This document shows, piece after piece, positions 58,827 through 64,000 of a stretch of DNA of 64,000 nt (position 1 is the stretch's first letter; each line of letters opens with the position of its first letter). Where the stretch lies: contig NZ_WWCT01000016.1 in NCBI RefSeq assembly GCF_009857605.1, forward strand, positions 1 through 64,000. Reading direction: 5' to 3'. The DNA is from Duganella levis. GTDB taxonomy: Bacteria; Pseudomonadota; Gammaproteobacteria; Burkholderiales; Burkholderiaceae_D. Under the pieces are notes generated by a model, which was not told the origin of the DNA, did not search any database, and was given only the letters and a program-made list of their open reading frames with translations. The position numbers and the translations under genes are program-made.

Positions 58827-58903
58827 TGGTGCGGCTGGCAGGAATCGAACCCACGACCCCTTGGTTCGTAGCCAAGTACTCTATCCAGCTGAGCTACAGC
58901 CGC
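58827..58903 (-). tRNA. tRNA-Arg (ACG), copy 4
   Basis: Same 77-base sequence as copies 1-3, with encoded CCA, standing alone 11.8 kb from copy 3. Confidence 0.98.
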
Positions 58904-58914
58904 ATTGTGCAAGC

Positions 58915-58942
58915 ATTATAAAGCATTCATTTCGTTTTGCAA
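58915..58942 (-). promoter_or_regulatory. Promoter of tRNA-Arg copy 4
   Basis: Minus strand TTGCAA, 16 bases, perfect TATAAT (58915-58920), about 11 bases before the tRNA. Copy 4 therefore has its own promoter. Confidence 0.65.
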
Positions 58943-59107
58943 AGCGCGATATTTTCTATCGTTTAATCGGTCCGGCGTACGAAACACCAAATCAATCACT
59001 TTGCAAACAGCTTTACTGCAAGCCTTTCAAACAGCATGCCGTTCGAAAGAAGCAGCATTATAGGGACGCCGCCCCGGCTTGTCCAGTCCTCTGTGCGTGG
59101 CCCAGGT

Positions 59108-59335
59108 TCAGGTGCCGAATTCGGCCGCCGCCTTGGCCGACCACAACGCCTCGTTGTAGGACGGATACGGATCGCCATAACAGTCGATATGGCCGTCGGC
59201 CCCGACAAACTTGATCCACCAGCCGGCGCTGTCCGACAGGATGGCGATATCGCCCTCGCGGCAATGCCCGACTATCTCCTCGCCCGCCGCCAATACCACG
59301 ATCTTCACCTTGCGGTGCTTGATAACTTCAGCCAT
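59108..59335 (-). CDS. Small protein of unknown function
   Basis: A 75-residue soluble protein (MAEVIKHRKVKIVVLAAGEE), predicted mainly beta with a conserved-looking aromatic patch (GWWIKF and YPSYNEALWSAK). No membrane segment or metal motif. The C-terminal helix EALWSAKAAAEF resembles that of small DUF-type proteins in Burkholderiales, but the family is not recognised. Isolated on the minus strand between the tRNA and the signalling cluster. Confidence 0.6.
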   Translation of the reverse strand: MAEVIKHRKVKIVVLAAGEEIVGHCREGDIAILSDSAGWWIKFVGADGHIDCYGDPYPSYNEALWSAKAAAEFGT

Positions 59336-59421
59336 GTTTCCCTCGCTTCATTCATGCCAGTGATTGCGCACATTACGAATTTGAATTTGCATTCTTTTGC
59401 GCGTTGCAGCATCATGCAGTT

Positions 59422-59483
59422 GTCTCCTCTATTCTCCTCCAAGGAAATAGATTTAGCCCGCTCCTGTAGCGGGCTTTTTTTTT
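59422..59483 (+). ncRNA. Candidate small RNA with CU-rich loop and strong terminator
   Basis: A perfect Rho-independent terminator (AGCCCGCT-CCTGT-AGCGGGCT plus eight T, 59455-59482) stands on the plus strand with no plus-strand gene before it for over 700 bases. Just upstream is a CU-rich tract (TCTCCTCTATTCTCCTCC), able to pair with Shine-Dalgarno sequences. A weak promoter (TTGCAT-N17-CATCAT, 59387-59415) would start an RNA of about 60 bases. The next gene begins 76 bases after the terminator. Confidence 0.4.
59455..59482 (+). terminator. Rho-independent terminator without an upstream protein gene
   Basis: Eight-base-pair GC-rich stem, five-base loop, run of eight or more T. Confidence 0.85.
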
Positions 59484-59558
59484 ACCGTGTAGGATGCACT
59501 CAGCTGTGCCTTTTAACAAGACAGATAGAAGACAGATAACAGAGAGCGCCCGCATCGA

Positions 59559-60377
59559 ATGAATCACCCTGCCGCCGTCACGCCGCCAACGCCCGACTGG
59601 TCACAAACCGCCCTTGGCGATGCCGCCAGTTGGCCCCCCAGCCTGCGCCTGACCATCGACATCCTGCTGAACTCCCCGCAAGCCATGCTGCTGATGTGGG
59701 GACCACAGCAAATCATGGTTTACAACGAAGCTTACGCCGCCCTGATCGGCTTGCCCAGCCTGCGCCCGCCCGGCGGCCATGTGCCATCCATGCAGCCGGC
59801 CGCCTGGAGCTGGAGCAGCGCCGCCCTGGCCCCGGTCCGCGCAGGCCGCAGCCTGAGCTATCGCGGCTGCAACCTGCCGCTGTGGCGCGATGGCCGCATG
59901 GAACAGCAGGCGCTGGACCTGTACTACACGCCGGTGACCGGCGACGACGGCGTGGCCGGCATCCTGTGCACGCTGGCGCTGGCCCGTCCGGCCGCCTCGG
60001 CCGACAACCAGGCGCCGCTGCGCCTGCTGGTAGTGGAAGACAACAACGACGCCCGTTACCTGGTGTGCGAAACCCTGCGCGCGCTCGGCCACGAAGTGGA
60101 AGCCGTGGCCAGCGGCGAAGACGCGCTGCCGATGCTGGCCCAGCACCAGTTCGACGTGTTGTTCACTGACGTCAGCCTGCCCGGCATGTCCGGCGTCGAC
60201 CTGGCCCGCCAGGCCTTGCAACAGCGGCCTGACCTGGCGATATTGTTCGCCTCCGGCTATGGCGACGAGCTGACCCGGCGCCTGGAATTCTCGGCCCAGT
60301 CATTGCAAAAACCTTACGATATCGAGCAACTGCAAACCATGCTGGAACAAATCGCCGCAACGCTGCGCGGCGGCTGA
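59559..60377 (+). CDS. PAS-like sensor fused to a receiver domain (no kinase)
   Basis: A 272-residue protein. The first 140 residues match the PAS segment seen at the front of large hybrid kinases (TALGDAASWPPSLRLTIDILLNSPQAMLLMWG, in part), followed directly by a CheY-like receiver (about 150-268) with its phospho-acceptor Asp in VLFTDVSLPG and Lys in SLQKPYD. The HisKA and ATPase domains normally between them are missing. It could be an internal-deletion product or a true single-domain output protein working with the next-door hybrid kinase (69 bases downstream). Confidence 0.82.
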   Translation: MNHPAAVTPPTPDWSQTALGDAASWPPSLRLTIDILLNSPQAMLLMWGPQQIMVYNEAYAALIGLPSLRPPGGHVPSMQPAAWSWSSAALAPVRAGRSLSYRGCNLPLWRDGRMEQQALDLYYTPVTGDDGVAGILCTLALARPAASADNQAPLRLLVVEDNNDARYLVCETLRALGHEVEAVASGEDALPMLAQHQFDVLFTDVSLPGMSGVDLARQALQQRPDLAILFASGYGDELTRRLEFSAQSLQKPYDIEQLQTMLEQIAATLRGG

Positions 60378-60445
60378 TTGGCAGCCGCCGCGGCGGACTG
60401 CCAACCGTGCGGAGGCGGCGCGGGGGTTGGGGCTAGAATGAATGC

Positions 60446-62611
60446 ATGATAGTTCAGAACGACTCCAGCGGCCCCTTGCCTCTTGCGCCGGACGCGCACG
60501 AAGAGTTGTTGCGCGCCAGGGAAGCCTTGCATCTCAGCCAACTGGAACTGCGCGCCCTCGCCAACTCCATGCCGCAACTGGCCTGGATCGCCGAGCAGGA
60601 TGGCGCCATGGTCTGGTACAACCAGCGCTGGTACGACTACACCGGCACCACGCCCGACCAGATGACCGACAACGGCTGGCAGCGCGTCTACGCGCCGGAC
60701 TGCCTGGCCGCCATGATGGCCCACTGGGAACAATCCTGCCGCAGCGGCACGCCGTTTGAACTGGAAGTGCCGATCCGCAGCGCCAGCGGCGAGTTCCGCT
60801 GGTTCCTGATGCTGGCCAACCCGGTCCACCGCACCGACGGCAGCGTGTTGCGCTGGTTCGGCACCTGCACCGATGTCGACCAAGTCAAGCGCGCGCAGGA
60901 AGCCTTGCGCGATGAAACCGCCGTGCTGGAGCTGCTCAACCGCACCGGCGCCGCGCTGGCCTCGCAGCGCGACCTCAATCCCTTGCTGCAAGATGTCACC
61001 GACGCCGCCACCAGCATCAGCGGCGCCCGCTTTGGCGCGTTCTTTTACCACACCACCAACGGCGCCGGCGACACCATGGCGCCGCACACGCTGTCGACCG
61101 GCGCTGCCGACACCTTCGCCCATTTCGCCGAGGAGCGCGCCGCCACCCTGTTCGGCCCCAGCATGCGCGGAGAAGGCGCGGTGCGCTGCGACGATCTGGC
61201 GCCGGACGGGCCGCCGGGCCAGCAACTGGTGCGCAGCTACCTGGCGATGCCGGTGGCGCTGCGCAGCGGCGCGGTAATCGGCTGCCTGATGTTCGGCCAT
61301 CCGGAACCGGGCATGTTCAGCGAGCGCACCGAACGCATCATCCGCGCCATTGCCGCCCAGGCCGCTGTCGCGATCGACAACGCGCAACTGTACGAAGCCT
61401 CGCAACGCGCCGCCGAAGAGCGCAAGCTGTTGCTCGATTCCGAGCGTCAGGCGCGCGCCGAGGCCGAACACACCAGCCAGCTGAAGGATGAATTCCTGGC
61501 CACCCTGTCGCACGAGCTGCGCACGCCGCTGACCGCCATTCTCGGCTGGGCCCAGGTGCTGCGCCGAGGCAACCGCGGCGAGGCCGACCTGCACCGCGGC
61601 CTGCTCACCATCGAACGCAACGCCCGCACCCAGGCCCAGCTGATCGAAGACTTGCTGGACATGAGCAGCATCGCCTCCGGCCGCGTCAAGCTGGAAATGC
61701 AGACGCTGGGGCCGGCCGCCATTGCCGCCGCCGCCATCGAATCGGTGCGCGCCGCCGCCGAGGCCAAGCAGATCCGCATCGACAAGGAATTTGCCGCCAT
61801 GCCCGGCATGGTGGTGGGCGATGCGCACCGCCTGCAACAAATCCTGTGGAATTTGCTGAGCAACGCGCTGAAGTTCACGCCGCGCGGCGGCACGGTCACC
61901 GTGGGTGTGCAACGCGAGGGAGACCAGATCGCCATCAGCGTGCGCGACAGCGGCATCGGCATTCCACCCGACTTCCTCAGCCATGTATTCGAGCGCTTCC
62001 GCCAAGCCGACGCCACCACCACCCGCGAACACGGCGGCCTGGGGCTGGGACTGGCCATCGTCAAACATCTGGTCGAGCAGCATGGCGGCACCATCAGCGT
62101 GGCCAGCGCGGGCGAAGGCCATGGCGCCTGCTTCACGCTGCGGCTGCCGCGCCACGATGCCCAGCTGGCGGCCGCCGATCCGCTGACGCCGGGCGCCGAC
62201 ACGCATGGTGCGGCGCATGATTTGTCCGGCCTGCAAGTGCTGGTGGTCGACGACGAGGACGATGCGCGCGAACTGATACGGCGCATCCTGTCCGACTGCA
62301 ATGCCGACGTGCTGACCGCCGCCACTGCTACCGAGGCCTTGCTGTTGCTGCAACACGAGCGGCCGGACCTGATGGTCAGCGATCTCGGCATGCCGGAGGT
62401 CGACGGCTACGGCCTGCTGGACCGCATCCGCGCGCTGGGGCCGGCGCGCGGCGGCGATCTGCCGGCCATCGCGCTGACCGCATTTGCCCGTTCGGAAGAC
62501 CGTATCAAGGCGCTGTCCAGCGGTTTCCTGGCGCACATCGCCAAGCCGGTCGAGCCGACCGAGTTGATCGCCAAGGTGGCCGCCATGGGCGCGGCCCGCC
62601 GTCTCGCCTGA
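60446..62611 (+). CDS. Soluble hybrid histidine kinase (PAS-GAF-HisKA-HATPase-REC)
   Basis: A 721-residue cytoplasmic kinase without membrane helices. PAS/PAC (about 35-150; MVWYNQRWYDYTG), GAF (about 165-310), dimerisation domain with H356 in ATLSHELRTPLTAIL, ATPase domain with VRDSGIGI and GLGLGLAI, and a C-terminal receiver with D646 in LMVSDLGMPEVDG. It likely relays phosphate to its receiver and then to partners such as the PAS-REC or REC-GGDEF proteins on either side. Start chosen at 60446; the ribosome site is weak. Confidence 0.92.
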   Translation: MIVQNDSSGPLPLAPDAHEELLRAREALHLSQLELRALANSMPQLAWIAEQDGAMVWYNQRWYDYTGTTPDQMTDNGWQRVYAPDCLAAMMAHWEQSCRSGTPFELEVPIRSASGEFRWFLMLANPVHRTDGSVLRWFGTCTDVDQVKRAQEALRDETAVLELLNRTGAALASQRDLNPLLQDVTDAATSISGARFGAFFYHTTNGAGDTMAPHTLSTGAADTFAHFAEERAATLFGPSMRGEGAVRCDDLAPDGPPGQQLVRSYLAMPVALRSGAVIGCLMFGHPEPGMFSERTERIIRAIAAQAAVAIDNAQLYEASQRAAEERKLLLDSERQARAEAEHTSQLKDEFLATLSHELRTPLTAILGWAQVLRRGNRGEADLHRGLLTIERNARTQAQLIEDLLDMSSIASGRVKLEMQTLGPAAIAAAAIESVRAAAEAKQIRIDKEFAAMPGMVVGDAHRLQQILWNLLSNALKFTPRGGTVTVGVQREGDQIAISVRDSGIGIPPDFLSHVFERFRQADATTTREHGGLGLGLAIVKHLVEQHGGTISVASAGEGHGACFTLRLPRHDAQLAAADPLTPGADTHGAAHDLSGLQVLVVDDEDDARELIRRILSDCNADVLTAATATEALLLLQHERPDLMVSDLGMPEVDGYGLLDRIRALGPARGGDLPAIALTAFARSEDRIKALSSGFLAHIAKPVEPTELIAKVAAMGAARRLA

Positions 62612-62849
62612 AATCGATATCACCATAATCATAAGCGTGATTAAATTTCCATGAGGCAACTTTACAACTCCTACTTTATGACGCGGCAATGTCCTACAAG
62701 CAATCCCACAAAGTCTTGATACACTACAAAACTGCATAAAACAGCGTGGAATAATTTCCGCATAGAAATAAATATGCTTGTGTGCGCCGCACCACCCGAA
62801 CATTGCGCTATTATCGAATTACTATTAAACGTAAAAGACTGAGACCATC

Positions 62850-63827
62850 ATGCCGAGCCGAGACGAAATCCTGAACGCCAAGATCCTGGTGGTGGATGAC
62901 AGCGCCGACAACGTCGAACTGATGTTGGAGATTTTGCGCGAGGCCGGCTATACGGATGTGTCTTCCACCATGCTGCCGGAACAGGTGTGTCCGCTGCACC
63001 GCCAGCAGTGCTACGACCTGATTCTGCTGGACCTGCAAATGCCCGGCCTGAACGGCTTCCAGGTCATGAAGGGCCTGAAGGAAATCGAACAGGGCGGCTA
63101 TCTGCCGGTGCTGGCGCTAACCGCCCAGCCAAGCTTCAAGATCGCCGCACTGGAAGCCGGCGCGCGCGACTTCATCAGCAAGCCCTTCGACCTGCTGGAA
63201 GTCCACAAACGCATCCACAATATGCTGGAAGTACGCCTGCTATACAAGGAACTGGCACAGTACAGCCGCCAGCAGCAGGAACTGGCACTGCACGATCCGC
63301 TGACCGCCCTGCCCAACCGCCGGCTGCTGGAAGACCGCATCGCCACCGTCTTGCAGCATGCCGCGCGCCAGCAGAACAAGGCTGCCGTCATGTATCTGGA
63401 CCTGGACGGTTTCAAGACCATCAACGACACCCACGGCCACGCCTACGGTGACGACATCCTCAAGCAGGTGGCGCAGCGCCTGGTCGGCTGCTCGCGCAAA
63501 GAAGACACCGTGGCGCGCGTTGGCGGCGACGAGTTCGTCATCGTCATGGGCGACATCGCCCATGTCGGCGACACCCAGGAGCCGGCCAACAAGCTGATTG
63601 AGGCAGTCGCCCAGCCGTATGTCGTCAACGGCCTGACGCTGCAACTGTCGACCAGCATCGGCGTCGCCCTGTTCCCGGACGACGCTACCGAAGTGGCGGC
63701 GTTGATTGCTGCTGCGGATGGCGCCCTGTACGAAGCCAAGCGCTCCGGCAAGAACCGCTGCTGCACCGCGCAGTCGATGCGCAACCAGCCCACCGCCCAC
63801 CACACACTGTCTCCCACGCTGGCATGA
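62850..63827 (+). CDS. Response regulator diguanylate cyclase (REC-GGDEF)
   Basis: A 325-residue PleD/WspR-like protein. Receiver (about 10-125) with Asp in LILLDLQMPG and KPFD; coiled-coil linker; GGDEF domain (about 150-310) with ARVGGDEFVIV and an RxxD inhibitory site (RKED) five residues before GGDEF. All residues for c-di-GMP synthesis and feedback are intact. The 238-base spacer upstream is AT-rich and must hold its promoter; no clean consensus is seen. A perfect terminator overlaps its stop. Confidence 0.94.
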   Translation: MPSRDEILNAKILVVDDSADNVELMLEILREAGYTDVSSTMLPEQVCPLHRQQCYDLILLDLQMPGLNGFQVMKGLKEIEQGGYLPVLALTAQPSFKIAALEAGARDFISKPFDLLEVHKRIHNMLEVRLLYKELAQYSRQQQELALHDPLTALPNRRLLEDRIATVLQHAARQQNKAAVMYLDLDGFKTINDTHGHAYGDDILKQVAQRLVGCSRKEDTVARVGGDEFVIVMGDIAHVGDTQEPANKLIEAVAQPYVVNGLTLQLSTSIGVALFPDDATEVAALIAAADGALYEAKRSGKNRCCTAQSMRNQPTAHHTLSPTLA

Positions 63828-63857
63828 AAAAAGCGGGCCGCGGCCCGCTTTTTTTGT
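63827..63857. terminator. Bidirectional Rho-independent terminator
   Basis: AAGCGGGCCG directly abutting CGGCCCGCTT, with A-run before and T-run after. Serves the REC-GGDEF gene and the leftward gene ending at 63871. Confidence 0.85.
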
Positions 63858-63870
63858 ATGACAGCAGCGC

Positions 63871-64000
63871 TTAGTGCGCCGCTTCTTCCTTCAGTCCGGT
63901 CTTGGTCGACTCTTCCACCTTGCCGGCATGCTGATGGTCTTCATGCGCGTTCACCACATCCGGAGGGACTTCAATGCGGGTAATACCGGAATCAATCGAG
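63871..64000 (-). CDS. C-terminal end of a leftward gene, partial
   Basis: An open frame on the minus strand runs from the right edge to a TAA at 63871 (43 codons seen), ending ...NAHEDHQHAGKVEESTKTGLKEEAAH. The visible part is acidic and His-rich, with no recognisable domain. The shared terminator placed just beyond its stop supports it as a real gene end. Confidence 0.55.
   Translation of the reverse strand, partial: SIDSGITRIEVPPDVVNAHEDHQHAGKVEESTKTGLKEEAAH

Larger units (their letters stand above)
58774..58903. repeat. 130-bp direct repeat spanning tRNA-Arg copy 4 and its terminator
   Basis: Matches 46543-46672 in 129 of 130 positions (one C/T difference at 46587/58818). The two copies flank a 12.2-kb segment that holds two further tRNA-Arg genes and the whole TPS cassette. 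Sequence outside the repeats does not match. Confidence 0.9.

Noticed and set aside
46543..58903. Integrative element using tRNA-Arg as attachment site
   Set aside because: No integrase, excisionase or mobilisation gene is present, and both bordering tRNAs are complete rather than one being a 3' fragment.
60378..60411. GC-rich hairpin after the PAS-REC gene as terminator
   Set aside because: The stem (TTGGCAG ... CTGCCAA) has no T-run, so transcription into the hybrid kinase gene is likely.
60314..62803. 829-codon minus-strand open frame opposite the hybrid kinase
   Set aside because: Shadow of a well-supported PAS-GAF-HisKA gene; no recognisable domain and no ribosome site.

Overview
The window is a chromosomal piece of a high-GC Gram-negative bacterium, most likely a betaproteobacterium of the Oxalobacteraceae (Duganella/Massilia/Janthinobacterium type). 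This rests on GC-rich codon use throughout, an ureDABCEFG-ureJ cluster with a sigma-54/NtrC-type control region, spore-coat-U pilins, a Ku/LigD repair pair, an HAE1-type RND pump and many GGDEF/PAS/hybrid-kinase proteins. The taxonomic call is inference; no rRNA is present.

Layout. 1-2.1 kb: a Gly/Asn-rich secreted protein (cut by the left edge) behind a textbook sigma-54 promoter and a perfect 16-bp palindrome, directly downstream of a gene for a VpsR-like sigma-54 activator. 2.2-2.8 kb: a small acyltransferase. 2.8-8.4 kb: the urease operon (transcribed leftward) with a sigma-54 promoter and NtrC palindrome upstream. 8.8-10.0 kb: two near-duplicate SCPU pilin genes without chaperone or usher. 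10.1-15.0 kb: an NAD-dependent epimerase-like protein, a DUF6624-type protein paired with a large exported protein, and a DUF885 protein. 15.1-19.9 kb: a hybrid histidine kinase and a REC-PAS-GGDEF-EAL regulator. 20-27.9 kb: SulP transporter, VOC protein, Tat-exported GH95 glycosidase, TetR/thiolase divergent pair, and a diguanylate-cyclase-like protein with an RGEEF signature. 28-35 kb: SDR-Ku operon and LigD, separated by an AT-richer insert with an S41 protease and a membrane protein. 35.1-42.7 kb: Ala/Lys-rich small exported protein, RND efflux operon (adaptor-pump-outer membrane factor), and a serine-less alpha/beta-hydrolase fold protein with a tiny overlapping partner. 42.8-46.5 kb: LysR plus D-2-hydroxyacid dehydrogenase, FKBP lipoprotein, FMN-dependent alpha-hydroxyacid dehydrogenase. 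46.5-58.9 kb: four identical tRNA-Arg(ACG) genes bracketing a two-partner secretion locus (TpsB, a ~2,790-residue TpsA with about 16 MBG/YDG-like repeats and an unusual C-terminal domain, and two paralogous exported proteins). 59.1-63.8 kb: a small protein, a candidate small RNA, and a signalling cluster (PAS-REC, PAS-GAF-hybrid kinase, REC-GGDEF). A leftward gene is cut by the right edge.

Themes. Surface structures (TPS exoprotein, SCPU pilins, Gly-rich secreted protein) and c-di-GMP/phosphorelay signalling recur and may be linked, as VpsR-type regulators are c-di-GMP effectors in Vibrio (inference here). The two sigma-54 promoters are the strongest regulatory signals. The most promising candidates for something undescribed are the TPS cassette with its duplicated partner proteins between tRNA-Arg repeats, and the sigma-54-controlled secreted Gly/Asn-rich protein.
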